Below, in pieces: positions 51,533-60,540 of a stretch of DNA of 64,000 bases (position 1 is the first letter of the stretch; the number at the start of each line of letters is the position of its first letter). The DNA comes from Pseudoxanthobacter soli DSM 19599 (GTDB lineage: Bacteria > Pseudomonadota > Alphaproteobacteria > Rhizobiales > Segnochrobactraceae): assembly GCA_945898215.1 (NCBI GenBank), contig CAMDHY010000002.1, forward strand, positions 78,914 through 142,913, written 5' to 3'. Both the position numbers and the translations under genes were made by a program. A model generated the notes under the pieces. That model saw only the letters and a program-made list of their open reading frames with translations, did no database searches and was not told the DNA's origin.

Positions 51533-52930
51533 ATGTCGTTCGAGACATATGCCGCCGCCCGCCGCGACGAGCTGAAGGCCCTGAAGCTCGAGCTCGCCGA
51601 CGCCGGCGCCGAGCTCATGCATGTCCACACCGCCGAGATGAACGGCGTCTTCCGCTCGAAGACGACGCCGCTGAAGCTCTCCTATGACGGCGACGCGCTG
51701 AACGGCATCCTGTTCTGCGTCGGCCACGCCGACGGCGCGCCGGTGGGCGACCCGGTGTTCGCCGGACCGATCTCCAACACCGACAACGGCTTCCCCAACA
51801 TCATGGCGCTCGCGGACCCGGCGAGCGTCCGCCACCACGGCTGGGACAAGCGCTTCGCCTCGGTCATCACAGACGCGTTCTGGCTCGACGGGTCACCGTG
51901 CCCGATCGACCCGCGCTGGGCCGTGCGCCGCCAGCAGGAGCGCGCCGAGGCGCTCGGCTACGAGCCGCGCTTCGCCGTCGAATACGAGTTCGGCATCTTC
52001 CACGCCGACGAGGACGCGATGCGCGAGGGCCGCTTCCGCGAGCTCCGCCCTTGGGGCAACTCCTACATCAACTACGACCTCGTCCGCTCCGGCTCCTACC
52101 AGGACTTCTTCGCCACCTACGTCTCGCGCATGGCCTCGATCGGCATCACGGTGTCGTCGGTCGTCACCGAATACGGCCACGGCATGTACGAGATCGCCCT
52201 CGGGCCGAAGACCGCGCTGGAGGCCGCCGACGACGCGGTGCGCGCCAAGCTCCACCTGAAGGAGCTCTGCGCCGAGCGCGGGCTGGTCGCCACCTTCATG
52301 ACGCGCTTCCAGCCCCCCGGCCGCGAGAGCGCCTGCGGCGCCCACCACCACCAGAGCCTCTGGCAGGACGGCCGCAACGCCTTCGCCGGCGGCGCCAACA
52401 AACTCACCGACGTTGGCCGGCTCTATCTCGGCGGCTTGCTCGCCCGCATGGTCGACAGCCACCTCGTCTTCCGCCCGACGCTCAACACCTACCGGCGCAT
52501 GGAGCGGCTCGCCTGGTCGCCGGAGAACGTCTCCTGGGGCTTCGAGAACCGTGCCGCGGCGATCCGCGCCATCACCACGCCCTCGGCCGGCGCCGCGCGC
52601 TTCGAGCACCGCGTGCCGGGCGCCGACGTGAACCCCTATCTCTGCATCGCCGCGATGCTCGCCGCCGGCCTCGACGGCCTCGAGGACAAGATCGAGCCGA
52701 TCGCCATCAGCGCCGGCGTGCCGGCGATGGAGACGCACGCGGCCCTGCCGCGCTCGCTGGAAGCCTCGATGGCGGCCTTCGGCGCGTCCGACTTCATCGA
52801 GCGCGTCTTCGGCCCGGAGCTGCGGCACCACTATCTCTTGAGCCGCCAGTTCGAGCTCGACGCCTTCGAGGCCTGGCGGGCGAGCCACATCAGCGACTTC
52901 GAGTGGCAGCGCTACTTCATGGGGACGTGA
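51533..52930 (+). CDS. Glutamine-synthetase-family gamma-glutamyl ligase (PuuA/GlnT-like)
   Basis: A 465-residue member of the GS fold. The N-terminal beta-grasp has ELMHVHTAEMNGVFRSKT. The catalytic domain has the metal/glutamate residues in AVEYEFGIF, TEYGHGMYEIALGPKTALEA, and the ATP/ammonia-site region CGAHHHQSLWQDG, then NTYRRMERLAWSPENVSWGF and RFEHRVPGADVNPYL. It is closer to PuuA and rhizobial GlnT than to GlnA, and lacks the GlnA adenylylation-loop context. It likely joins glutamate to an amine. ATG 51533 was chosen; a TTG lies 9 bp upstream. Last gene of the transporter operon. Confidence 0.87.
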   Translation: MSFETYAAARRDELKALKLELADAGAELMHVHTAEMNGVFRSKTTPLKLSYDGDALNGILFCVGHADGAPVGDPVFAGPISNTDNGFPNIMALADPASVRHHGWDKRFASVITDAFWLDGSPCPIDPRWAVRRQQERAEALGYEPRFAVEYEFGIFHADEDAMREGRFRELRPWGNSYINYDLVRSGSYQDFFATYVSRMASIGITVSSVVTEYGHGMYEIALGPKTALEAADDAVRAKLHLKELCAERGLVATFMTRFQPPGRESACGAHHHQSLWQDGRNAFAGGANKLTDVGRLYLGGLLARMVDSHLVFRPTLNTYRRMERLAWSPENVSWGFENRAAAIRAITTPSAGAARFEHRVPGADVNPYLCIAAMLAAGLDGLEDKIEPIAISAGVPAMETHAALPRSLEASMAAFGASDFIERVFGPELRHHYLLSRQFELDAFEAWRASHISDFEWQRYFMGT

Positions 52931-52971
52931 GCGGACGGCGTGGGCGGGGAGGAGACCGGCCGCGCCTCCCG

Positions 52972-53598
52972 TCAGCGGTTCAGCGTCGACAGCGCCTCGT
53001 CTACCGTCTGCACCCGGCAGTAGCCACCGAAGGCCTTCAGGGCGGCGCGGTGGCGGGCGTCGGTGTGGGTGGCGCAGGCGTCCTCGGCGCAGACGACGTA
53101 GTAGCCGCGGTCGGCGGCGTCGCGCACCGTCATGTCGACGCACTGGTCGGTGAGGAAGCCGACGACGATGACGTTGTCGATACCGAGATTGCGCAGCACG
53201 TAGTCGGCGTTGGTCGAGTTGAAGGCGCCGGACGACGTCTTCGGCAGGAGCACGTCGTCGTCGCCCGGGGCGACGGCGTCGATGACCTTGCCCTCCCACG
53301 CCCCCTTGGGGACGAGGATGCCGGAGAGCTTGTGGTCGAGAGAGCGGTCGCGGCCGTCACGCGTCAGCGCCTCGATGACGGTGTAGACGATCTCGCAGCC
53401 GGCGGCCCGCGCCTCGTCGATCAGCCGCCGCATCGCCGGCAGCGCGCGGTCGTGCACGGCCGCCCAGTATTCCGGCTTCTCGTGCCGATAGGCCGGCGTC
53501 ACCTCGGAGTTCTGCGCGTCGACGACGAACACGGCGGTCCGCTTCGGGTCGAGGCGCTTGTCGCGCTTGAGGCGCAGCGGATCGAAGGTCTCGGTCAT
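52972..53598 (-). CDS. Isochorismatase-family cysteine hydrolase
   Basis: A 208-residue hydrolase with the Asp-Lys-Cys triad: Asp in FVVDAQNSEV, Lys in LLPKTSSGAFNSTN, Cys in VGFLTDQCVDMTVRD. The cis-peptide region VVGFLTDQC is normal. It lacks the LxLxPP and TN motifs specific to RutB that I could rely on, so ureidoacrylate, an N-carbamoyl compound or another amide may be the substrate. It is convergent with the ligase gene (41 bp between stops), so it is not in that operon but is plausibly part of the same pathway. Confidence 0.87.
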   Translation of the reverse strand: MTETFDPLRLKRDKRLDPKRTAVFVVDAQNSEVTPAYRHEKPEYWAAVHDRALPAMRRLIDEARAAGCEIVYTVIEALTRDGRDRSLDHKLSGILVPKGAWEGKVIDAVAPGDDDVLLPKTSSGAFNSTNADYVLRNLGIDNVIVVGFLTDQCVDMTVRDAADRGYYVVCAEDACATHTDARHRAALKAFGGYCRVQTVDEALSTLNR

Positions 53599-53690
53599 CG
53601 GACGTGTCCCCAGCCGCCATGGTTCGGCGCGCCCTCAACACCACGGCGCGGGGTGGCGATCAAGAGCCGCGACATTGTCCCTTGGCACAA
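53599..53690. other. First part of the 366-bp gap between the hydrolase gene and cobM
   Basis: About 90 bp upstream of the hydrolase start, on its promoter side. I see no clear -35/-10 pair, and no copy of the 19-bp palindrome that marks the amine cluster, so the hydrolase may be outside that regulon. The rest of the gap is repeat cluster E and a short tail (53893-53964). Confidence 0.4.
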
Positions 53691-53892
53691 CGCGAACCCT
53701 CCCCCCTCGCGGGGGAGGGCAGGGAGGGGGGGCCGCCGCGGGTGCTTCCCTTCGTTTTGGCCGGGACGGTGCCGCGGTGTGAGGCTGCGACCTGCGGAGA
53801 AGAGTTCTTCCGCCGCGCTCCCGCGCGGCAGCCCCCCCTCCCGTCGCGCCTGCGGCGCGCCGACCTCCCTCGCGAGGGGGGAGGGTTCGCGT
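53691..53892. repeat. Mosaic palindromic repeats, cluster E (inverted pair)
   Basis: Left unit: CGCGAACCCTCCCCCC-TCGC-GGGGGAGGG, then GGGAGGGGGGG (53691-53733). Right unit, inverse: GCCCCCCCTCCCGTCGCG, an inner CGCCTGCGGCG hairpin, then GACCTCCCTCGCGAGGGGGG and AGGGTTCGCG (53831-53892). The outer 20 bases of the units are almost exact complements. They would close a loop of about 100 bp. Confidence 0.8.
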
Positions 53893-53964
53893 TGAGCATG
53901 AGTTGACCGTCCCCGTGTCGAGCAAGAAGCGATCGAGCTCGCTACGAGCACCGATCCAAGACGG

Positions 53965-54741
53965 TCACCCCCGCTCCGGACCACCCTCCCGCCCGCGGAA
54001 CCGCCGCTGGTACGCCGTGTCGTAGAGGGCGCTCTCCCGGAAATTGTGCGCCGAGAGTGCCCGGCCGACGAGGATCACCGCCGTCCGCTCGATCGGGTCG
54101 GCCGCCACCTGTGCGGCGATGGTGGCGAGCGTGCCGCGGACGATGCGTTCGTCCGGCCACGACACCCGCGCCGCCACCGCCACCGGGCAGTCGGCGCCGT
54201 AGTGGGGCACGAGCTCCGTCGCGACACGCTCGAGCGCGTGGATGGCGAGGTGGATGGCGAGCGTCGCGCCGGTGGCGGCAAACGCCGCGAGCTTTTCGCC
54301 CGCCGGCATCGGCGAGGCGCGGCCGTCGATGCGGGTGATGACGAGGCTCTGCGCCAACCCCGGCACCGTCAGCTCGCGGCCGAGCACGGCTGCGGCGGCG
54401 GCGAAGGCGGGCACGCCCGGCGTCAGCGTCCAGGCGATGCCGAGGCGGTCGAGCCGGCGGATCTGCTCGGCGACCGCGCTGTAGACCGACAGGTCGCCGG
54501 AGTGCAGCCGCGCCACGTCGAGGCCGGCGGCGTCGGCGGCGACATACTCGGCCTCGATCTCGTCGAGGCTCATCGGCGCCGTGTCGACGAGGCGGGCGCC
54601 GGGCGGGCAGTGGACCAGCATCTCCGGCGGCACGATCGAGCCTGCATAGAGGCAGACGGGCGAGCGGGCGAGGATGTCGCGGCCGCGCAGCGTCAAGAGG
54701 TCCGCCGCGCCGGGGCCGGCGCCGATGAAGTGAACGGTCAT
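53965..54741 (-). CDS. cobM: Precorrin-4 C11-methyltransferase
   Basis: CobM adds the C11 methyl group to precorrin-4 using S-adenosylmethionine. The 258-residue protein shows [20 protein letters not shown], the segment [18 protein letters not shown] characteristic of CobM/Cbi[40 protein letters not shown], and [14 protein letters not shown]. It is cytosolic, last gene of the minus-strand run cobL-cobE-cobM, 79 bp after cobE. Confidence 0.95.
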   Translation of the reverse strand: MTVHFIGAGPGAADLLTLRGRDILARSPVCLYAGSIVPPEMLVHCPPGARLVDTAPMSLDEIEAEYVAADAAGLDVARLHSGDLSVYSAVAEQIRRLDRLGIAWTLTPGVPAFAAAAAVLGRELTVPGLAQSLVITRIDGRASPMPAGEKLAAFAATGATLAIHLAIHALERVATELVPHYGADCPVAVAARVSWPDERIVRGTLATIAAQVAADPIERTAVILVGRALSAHNFRESALYDTAYQRRFRGREGGPERG

Positions 54742-54820
54742 GGGCGGGGCATGGTCGTGGGAAGCGGACGGTCTGGTGCGCGAACGGACAGGGGAACCGG
54801 ACGGTGACGGGAAGCGCGGG

Positions 54821-55207
54821 TCACGACGCGGTCTCCCGCCGGGCCAGCGCGCAGGTGACCGGGCCGACGGCGGTGCGCGGCGCGATCAGCTTGCCGTACG
54901 GCCCGCAGGCGGCGAGTGCCGCCGTCTCGGAGGCCGAGGGCACGCCCATCAGGGCGATGACGCGGTCGGAGGTGGTGAGCGTGCGGCCGGCGGCGGCCTC
55001 CAGCGTCTTCTGCGGCACCAGAACCAGCGGCAGGCCGAGCGCGGTTGCGGCCGCCGTGATGCCCGGCTCGCCGCCCTTGACGGCGGGGGTGGCCAGCGCC
55101 CCGACGTCGGCGCGCGTCAGCCCGGCGCGGGCGAGGGCCGCGTCGAGGGCGGCGGCGACCTCGGCGGCGGAGACGCCCTTGCGGCTGCCGATGCCGGCGA
55201 CGATCAC
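54821..55207 (-). CDS. cobE: Cobalamin biosynthesis protein CobE
   Basis: A 128-residue protein homologous to the C-terminal domain of CbiG. It has [20 protein letters not shown] at the N-terminus, [20 protein letters not shown] in the middle, and [11 protein letters not shown] with a later S-x-SET element. CobE is needed for the aerobic pathway, but its exact reaction is not settled. The GTG at 55207 overlaps the cobL stop as GTGA, so the two are translationally coupled. Confidence 0.9.
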   Translation of the reverse strand: MIVAGIGSRKGVSAAEVAAALDAALARAGLTRADVGALATPAVKGGEPGITAAATALGLPLVLVPQKTLEAAAGRTLTTSDRVIALMGVPSASETAALAACGPYGKLIAPRTAVGPVTCALARRETAS

Positions 55208-56550
55208 GCGCCTTGCTCCGCGTCAGCTGGGCCGGCGCTGGCCGACGATGCCTCAGTTTCGTTGACCGCAGCCGGCTTCGTCCAGACCCACTGCGTCACC
55301 GGCATCGCGGCGCGCCAGCCAGTCATGCTGCCGACGGGGGATGCGCGGGCGACCTGCAGGCGGACGAGATCGCCGCCATGGGCGGCGTAGCGGGCGGCGA
55401 GCACAGCCTCGGTCTCCAGCGTCACGGCATTAACGATGAGCCGGCCGCCGGGTTTCAGCGCCGCGATGACCGCGTCGAGGACTCCCGCATCGGCGGCGCC
55501 GCCGCCGACGAAGACGGCGTCGGGGGCGGGCAGGCCGGACAGTGCCGCCGGCGCCTCGCCCTCGACCAGGCGCAGGCCGGGCACGCCGAGCGCATCGGCG
55601 TTTCGGCGGACACGGTCGGCCCGGTCGCTCCGCGCCTCGACGGCGATGGCGGCGAGCGACGGGTCGGCGAGCATCCACTCGATGCCGACCGAGCCCGAGC
55701 CGGCGCCGACATCCCACAGCAACTCGCCGCGCCGTGGCGCCAGCGCCGACAGCGTCAGCGCGCGGATCTCCCGCTTGGTGAGCTGGCCGTCGTTCTCGAA
55801 CAGGTCGTCCGGCAGCCCCGGCGCCCGCGGCAGGATGGCGGCGCCGCCGGCGGCCGCGACCTCGATCGCCACGACGTTGAGCGCGTCGATGCCGTCGAGA
55901 TCGAAGCCGGCGGCGGTCGTCGTGCGCAGCCGCTCGCGCGGGCCGCCGAGGGCCTCCAGCACCGTGAGGCGGGAGGGGCCGAAGCCGAGGGCGGTCATCA
56001 GCGCGGCGAGCCCGGCGGGGCCGGCGCCGTCCGAGGTCAGCACGATCAGCCGTGCGCCGGGGTGGAGATGCGGGCGGACCAGCGCCGGCGGCCGGCCGTG
56101 GGCGGACAGCGTCACGACGTCCTGCAGCGCCCAGCCGAGGCGGGCGGCGGCGAGGCTGAAGGCCGAGGGCGCCGGCAGCACGGTCGTCTCGTCGGCCGGC
56201 ACATGGCGGGCGAGCGTCGCGCCGACGCCGAAACACATCGGGTCGCCCGAGGCGAGCACGCAGACGCGGCGGCCGCGCTCCGCCACGACGGCGGCACACG
56301 CCGCGTCGAACGGGCTCGGCCACGGCCGCGCCTCGCCGCGGATGAGCGCGCCTGCGAGCTCGAGGTGCCGCCGGCCGCCGAACACCACCTCGGCCGCCTC
56401 GATCGCCGTGCGGCCGGCAGGCGACAGCCCGTCGGCGCCGTCCTCACCGATGCCGACAATGGACAGCCAGCGCTCCGGCCGGGCAGTGTCGGCCGCCACG
56501 GCAGCGTCCGCCGCCGTCCGCTCCCGCCGCTCAGGTCCGACCGCCGACAT
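55204..56550 (-). CDS. cobL: Precorrin-6Y C5,15-methyltransferase (decarboxylating)
   Basis: A 448-residue bifunctional enzyme. The N-terminal half (about 30-235) is a canonical corrin methylase (LSIVGIGEDGADGLSPAG, ASGDPMCFGVGATLARH, LPAPSAFSLAAARLGW) methylating C5. The C-terminal half (about 250-440) is a Rossmann methyltransferase (LWDVGAGSGSVGIEWMLAD) that methylates C15 and decarboxylates. It is the CbiE-CbiT fusion usual for aerobic producers. ATG 56550 has GAGGAGG nine bases upstream; GTG 56499 is the alternative. Its start codon shares two bases with that of cobK on the other strand. Confidence 0.94.
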   Translation of the reverse strand: MSAVGPERRERTAADAAVAADTARPERWLSIVGIGEDGADGLSPAGRTAIEAAEVVFGGRRHLELAGALIRGEARPWPSPFDAACAAVVAERGRRVCVLASGDPMCFGVGATLARHVPADETTVLPAPSAFSLAAARLGWALQDVVTLSAHGRPPALVRPHLHPGARLIVLTSDGAGPAGLAALMTALGFGPSRLTVLEALGGPRERLRTTTAAGFDLDGIDALNVVAIEVAAAGGAAILPRAPGLPDDLFENDGQLTKREIRALTLSALAPRRGELLWDVGAGSGSVGIEWMLADPSLAAIAVEARSDRADRVRRNADALGVPGLRLVEGEAPAALSGLPAPDAVFVGGGAADAGVLDAVIAALKPGGRLIVNAVTLETEAVLAARYAAHGGDLVRLQVARASPVGSMTGWRAAMPVTQWVWTKPAAVNETEASSASAGPADAEQGA

Positions 56551-57316
56551 GACGACGCGCCTCCTCATTCTCGGCGGCACCACGGAGGCCCGCCGGCTCG
56601 CCGAGCGTCTCGCCGACCGAGACGACCTCACCGTGACGCTGTCGCTCGCCGGCCGCACCCTCGATCCGGTGAAGATGCCGGTGCCGGTGCGCAGCGGCGG
56701 CTTCGGCGGCGTCGCCAGGCTCGCGGCGTATCTGACGGAGAATGCCGTGGATGGGCTGATCGACGCCACCCATCCCTTCGCCGCGCAGATGTCGCGCCAC
56801 GCCGCTGAGGCGGCCGCCGCCACCGGCGTGTCGCTGCTGGCGCTGCGCCGCCCCGCCTGGGAGGCGGTCGAGGGCGATCGCTGGACAGAGGTGGGCAGCG
56901 TCGCGGAGGCCGCGGCGGCCCTCGGCGAAGGGCGGCGCCGCGCCTTCCTCGCCCTCGGCCGGCAGGAGCTCGCTCCCTTCGAGGCGCTGCCGCAGCACGC
57001 CTACCTGATCCGCAGCGTCGATCCGGTCGAGCCGCCCCTGGCGGTGCCGGACGCCGTCTACGTCACCGCCCGCGGCCCGTTCGGCGTCGAGGCCGACGTG
57101 CGGCTGCTCGCCGAGCACCGCATCGACTTGGTAGTGTCGAAGAACGCCGGCGGCGAGGCGAGCTATGCCAAGATCGCGGCGGCCCGGCGCCTCGGCCTGC
57201 CGGTGCTGATGGTGCGCCGCCCCGCCGTGCCCGACGTCCCGGCGGTCGCCACCGTCGAGGAGGCTCTCGCCTGGACCGATCATCTCGCCGCCTCGCGGGC
57301 AAAGCGCGGCGTGTAG
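56549..57316 (+). CDS. cobK: Precorrin-6A reductase
   Basis: CobK reduces precorrin-6A to precorrin-6B with NADPH. The 255-residue protein begins LLILGGTTEARRLAERLADR and includes GLIDATHPFAAQMSRHAAEA, the family's substrate-site motif, LLALRRPAWEA and DLVVSKNAGGEASYAKI. It is the only plus-strand member of the cluster, embedded between cobL and cobJ: its start overlaps cobL's start, and its last 37 bp overlap the end of cobJ. Its own RBS is weak. Confidence 0.94.
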   Translation: MTTRLLILGGTTEARRLAERLADRDDLTVTLSLAGRTLDPVKMPVPVRSGGFGGVARLAAYLTENAVDGLIDATHPFAAQMSRHAAEAAAATGVSLLALRRPAWEAVEGDRWTEVGSVAEAAAALGEGRRRAFLALGRQELAPFEALPQHAYLIRSVDPVEPPLAVPDAVYVTARGPFGVEADVRLLAEHRIDLVVSKNAGGEASYAKIAAARRLGLPVLMVRRPAVPDVPAVATVEEALAWTDHLAASRAKRGV

Positions 57317-58056
57317 ACGAGCGGCGGCAGGCCGGGCCGGTCGACGACGCGCGTCTCGGCGGTGCCGACCAGCACCAGCGTCGCCATGTCCGCGCGGGCC
57401 GCGTCTGCCTCGCCGAGCCGCACGATCTCGACGCGCTCGTCGGGCCGCGACACCGCGTGGCCGAACACCACCGGCACGTCGGGGACGAGGTGCCCGCGCA
57501 GCCGCTCGAAGGCGGCGCCGAGCTGCCAGGGGCGCGCCTTCGAGGCGGGGTTGTAGAGGGCGATGACGAAGCCGGCCGTCGCCGCCGCGTCGAGGCGGGC
57601 CTCCACCAGCGTCCACGGCTTCAGGTTGTCGGAGAGGTTGATGGCGCAGAAATCGTGGCCGAGCGGCGCGCCGATGCGGGCGGCGACCGCCAGCATCGCG
57701 GTGACGCCCGGCACGACGAGGAGGTCGACCCGGCGGAAGGCCTCGGGTCCCGCCTCGATCGCCTCGCAGACGGCCGCCGCCATGGCGAAGACGCCGGGAT
57801 CGCCGCCGGAGACCAGCGCGACGCTGCGGCCGGAGGCGGCCTCCGTCAGCGCCGCGTCGGCGCGGGCGCGCTCCTCGCGGTTGTCCGACGGCATACGGAC
57901 CTGGCCGGGGCGGGCGGGCACGCGGTCGAGATAGGGGCCGTAGCCATAGAGCGCCTCGGCCTCGCTGAGCGCCGCGGCCGCCTGCGGCGTCACCAGCTCG
58001 GCGGCACCGGGGCCGATGCCGACGACGGCGAGGCGGCCGGCGGGCGCCGCGCTCAT
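57280..58056 (-). CDS. cobJ: Precorrin-3B C17-methyltransferase
   Basis: CobJ methylates C17 and drives ring contraction to precorrin-4. The 258-residue protein shows AVVGIGPGAAELVTPQAAAA, YGYGPYLDRVPARPGQVRMP, VALVSGGDPGVFAMAAAVCE, VPGVTAMLAVAARIGAPLGH, and the CobJ-typical INLSDNLKPW and ALYNPASKARPWQLG. Its ATG overlaps the cobI stop as ATGA. Its 3' end overlaps cobK on the opposite strand. Confidence 0.95.
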   Translation of the reverse strand: MSAAPAGRLAVVGIGPGAAELVTPQAAAALSEAEALYGYGPYLDRVPARPGQVRMPSDNREERARADAALTEAASGRSVALVSGGDPGVFAMAAAVCEAIEAGPEAFRRVDLLVVPGVTAMLAVAARIGAPLGHDFCAINLSDNLKPWTLVEARLDAAATAGFVIALYNPASKARPWQLGAAFERLRGHLVPDVPVVFGHAVSRPDERVEIVRLGEADAARADMATLVLVGTAETRVVDRPGLPPLVYTPRFAREAAR

Positions 58057-58811
58057 GCCCGCCCCGTCCAGCCGGGCACCAGCACCAGTGAGAAGTAAGG
58101 CGCCTTGTCGTCGGCCTTGTCGGCGAGCCGCACCACCGCCCCCGTCGCCATCGTGCCGCGCTCCACATAGACGGCGCGCTCCAGAAGGCCCGTCGCGGCC
58201 AGCGCGCGGCGCACTTTCGGCAGATTGCGGCCGAGCTTCATGATCACGGCGGCGTCTGCCCCTTTGAGCCGGCGGGCGAGGTCGTCCTCGGCCAGCGTAC
58301 CCGGCAGCACGGTGAGCACGTCGTCGCCCTGGGTGATCGGCACGCCGGCGAGCGACCAGCAGCCCGACATCGCCGTGACGCCCGCCACCACCTCGGTCGG
58401 GAAGCGGTGGGCGAGGCGGACGTGGATGTGCATGTAGGAGCCGTAGAACAGCGGGTCGCCCTCGCTCAGCACCGCGACCGTGCGGCCGGCGGTAAGCTCG
58501 GCGGCCACTGCGGCGGCGCTGTCCTCGTAGAAGCGGTCGATGGCGTCGCGGTAGGTGGCATCCGCCTTCGGGATTTCCGTCGTGACCGGATAGAGCAGCG
58601 GCAGTTCCCGGACTCCGGGGCGCAGGTGAGCGGCGGCACAGCCCCTGGCGTTGGAGGCATTGCCGGCCTTGGCGAACCAGGCGACGACGTCGGCGGAGGC
58701 GAGCACGCGCGCCGCCTTCAGCGTCATCAGCTCGGGATCGCCCGGCCCGACGCCGACGCCGAAGAGGCGGCCGGGGGACGGGCTCGCGCCGCTGTCGGAA
58801 GGCTCGGTCAC
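58053..58811 (-). CDS. cobI: Precorrin-2 C20-methyltransferase
   Basis: CobI methylates precorrin-2 at C20 to give precorrin-3A. The 252-residue protein shows FGVGVGPGDPELMTLKAARV, a YPVTTEIPKADATYRDAID segment diagnostic for CobI/CbiL, VLSEGDPLFYGSYMHIHVRL, AGVTAMSGCWSLAGVPITQG and MKLGRNLPKVRRALA. It lies 52 bp after cobH and is coupled to cobJ by ATGA. No second riboswitch is seen in this operon. Confidence 0.95.
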   Translation of the reverse strand: MTEPSDSGASPSPGRLFGVGVGPGDPELMTLKAARVLASADVVAWFAKAGNASNARGCAAAHLRPGVRELPLLYPVTTEIPKADATYRDAIDRFYEDSAAAVAAELTAGRTVAVLSEGDPLFYGSYMHIHVRLAHRFPTEVVAGVTAMSGCWSLAGVPITQGDDVLTVLPGTLAEDDLARRLKGADAAVIMKLGRNLPKVRRALAATGLLERAVYVERGTMATGAVVRLADKADDKAPYFSLVLVPGWTGRA

Positions 58812-58863
58812 GCGCCGTATCCTCGGCCGCCGGACCGCATCGCCGTCCGGGCTTTCCGCTCGC

Positions 58864-59502
58864 TCACAGCCCCGGCCTCGCCAGCGCGTTGACGGCGGCT
58901 GCCGTCATGGCGCTGCCGCCGAGCCGACCACGCACGACGATCCACGGCACGCCGGCCGGATGCTCGGTGAGGGCCTCCTTCGACTCGGCCGCGCCGACGA
59001 AGCCGACGGGAATGCCGAGGATGGCGGCCGGCCGCGGCGCGCCGGCGTCGAGGCGCTCGAGCAGGCGGAAGAGCGCGGTGGGCGCGTTGCCGATCGCCAC
59101 CACCGCGCCGGCCATGTGCTCGTCCCACAGGTCCACCGCCGCCGCCGAGCGCGTGGTGCCCATCTCGGCCGCGAGGCCGGGGGTGCGCGGGTCGTTCAGG
59201 GTGCAGATCACGGCGTTGTCGGCCGGCAGCCGCGCCCGCGTCACACCGCGCGCGACCATCTCGGCGTCGCACAGGATCGGCGCGCCGGCGAGAAGCGCCG
59301 CGCGGGCCGCCGCGACGACGCCGGGGGCGAACGCGATTGCCGCCGCCGCCTCCACCGAACCGCAGGCGTGGATCATCCGGACCGCGACGTCGGCCTCATC
59401 GTCGGAAAAGGCGGACAGGTTCGCCTCGGCGCGGATGATGGCGAACGAGCGCTCATAGATGCCGGTGCCGTCGCGGACATAGTCGTAGCGGGGCGCCGTC
59501 AT
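58864..59502 (-). CDS. cobH: Precorrin-8X methylmutase
   Basis: CobH moves the C11 methyl group to C12, giving hydrogenobyrinate. The 212-residue protein has [20 protein letters not shown], the catalytic histidine in [31 protein letters not shown], and [15 protein letters not shown]. The late [16 protein letters not shown] is also standard. The gap to cobO upstream is 160 bp and shows no clear promoter. Confidence 0.95.
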   Translation of the reverse strand: MTAPRYDYVRDGTGIYERSFAIIRAEANLSAFSDDEADVAVRMIHACGSVEAAAAIAFAPGVVAAARAALLAGAPILCDAEMVARGVTRARLPADNAVICTLNDPRTPGLAAEMGTTRSAAAVDLWDEHMAGAVVAIGNAPTALFRLLERLDAGAPRPAAILGIPVGFVGAAESKEALTEHPAGVPWIVVRGRLGGSAMTAAAVNALARPGL

Positions 59503-59662
59503 CGCGTCGCCGATCCCGCCGGACGGAGCCGAATTTCGCCTCGCCGCACCACCGCACTCCCCGCTCGCCGCGTCAGGCCGCGGCGCCGTCGTCGTTCCGT
59601 CCGTTGTGTCCGTCGCCGCATCGCGCCGGTCAAGTGCGCGCGACGAGACCGGGCGCCGGCGC

Positions 59663-60274
59663 TCAGAACTCGACGCCCTCCTGCGCCTTCACGCCGGCGG
59701 CGAAGTGATGCTTCGTCGCCGCCATCTCGGTGACGCAGTCGGCGGCGGCGAGAAGCTCCGGCTTGGCGTTGCGGCCGGTGACGACGACGTGCAGGCCGTC
59801 CCGGCGGCCGGCGAGCCGGGCCACCACCGCCGCGAGCGGCAGGTAGTCGTAGCGCAGCGCGATGTTGAGCTCGTCGAGCACGACGAGGCCGAAGGAGGGG
59901 TCGTCGAGGAAGGCCTCGGCCTGCGCCCACGCCCGTTCCGCGGCGGCGATGTCACGGGCGAGGTCCTGCGTCTCCCAGGTGAAGCCCTCGCCCATCGAGC
60001 GCCAGACCACCCGGTCGCCGAAGGTCTCGAGCGCCGCCCGCTCGCCACTGTCCCACGCCCCCTTGATGAACTGCACCACCGCCACCCGCCGGCCGCGCCC
60101 GAGCATCCGGAGCGCCAGCCCGAAGGCGGCGGTCGACTTGCCCTTGCCGGGCCCGGTGGTGACGATCAGCAGGCCCTTCTCGACCGTCTTGCCCGCCACC
60201 TCGGCGTCCTGCACCGCCTTGCGCTTCTCCGCCTTCGCCTTGTGGCGGGCGGCTGCCTCGTCGCTGATCGTCAT
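59663..60274 (-). CDS. cobO: Cob(I)yrinic acid a,c-diamide adenosyltransferase
   Basis: CobO attaches the 5'-deoxyadenosyl group to cobalt. The 203-residue protein has the short N-terminal helix typical of CobO/BtuR ([18 protein letters not shown]), the P-loop [33 protein letters not shown], the [12 protein letters not shown] segment with substrate-binding residues, and [12 protein letters not shown]. It ends EGVEF, the usual KAQEGIEF-type C-terminus. ATG 60274 has AAGGA upstream. It is the first gene of the minus-strand cobO-H-I-J series. Confidence 0.95.
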   Translation of the reverse strand: MTISDEAAARHKAKAEKRKAVQDAEVAGKTVEKGLLIVTTGPGKGKSTAAFGLALRMLGRGRRVAVVQFIKGAWDSGERAALETFGDRVVWRSMGEGFTWETQDLARDIAAAERAWAQAEAFLDDPSFGLVVLDELNIALRYDYLPLAAVVARLAGRRDGLHVVVTGRNAKPELLAAADCVTEMAATKHHFAAGVKAQEGVEF

Positions 60275-60540
60275 CGCCCATCCTTCATGCGACACCCCGA
60301 ATCTGCCGATGCGTCCGCTCATCCCGCGTCGCCAGCCGGTCACGGCTGGCCGATTCGGGGTCAAACATTGGTGAAGCAGACGCCCCCGAGGCAGTATCCG
60401 CCTATCGTCGCTCCAAGCATTTCCATAGGTTCTCCCGCCAAGCGAGCAACTTGTCACTCCCGCTCCTGCCCCCGGGAGCGGCCAGCCCGCCACCGGGGCG
60501 GCGCCCCGCTCGCGGCGTTCCTCATTGCCAGGAGTTTGCC

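Noticed and set aside
51533..52930. Housekeeping glutamine synthetase GlnA
   Set aside because: Length, motif spelling (CGAHHHQSLW) and operon with a transporter and XRE-cupin regulator fit the PuuA/GlnT group rather than GlnA with glnB.
60275..60540. A second cobalamin riboswitch upstream of cobO
   Set aside because: Neither strand shows the B12 box or the GCAACTG core; only short hairpins are seen in this 266-bp gap.
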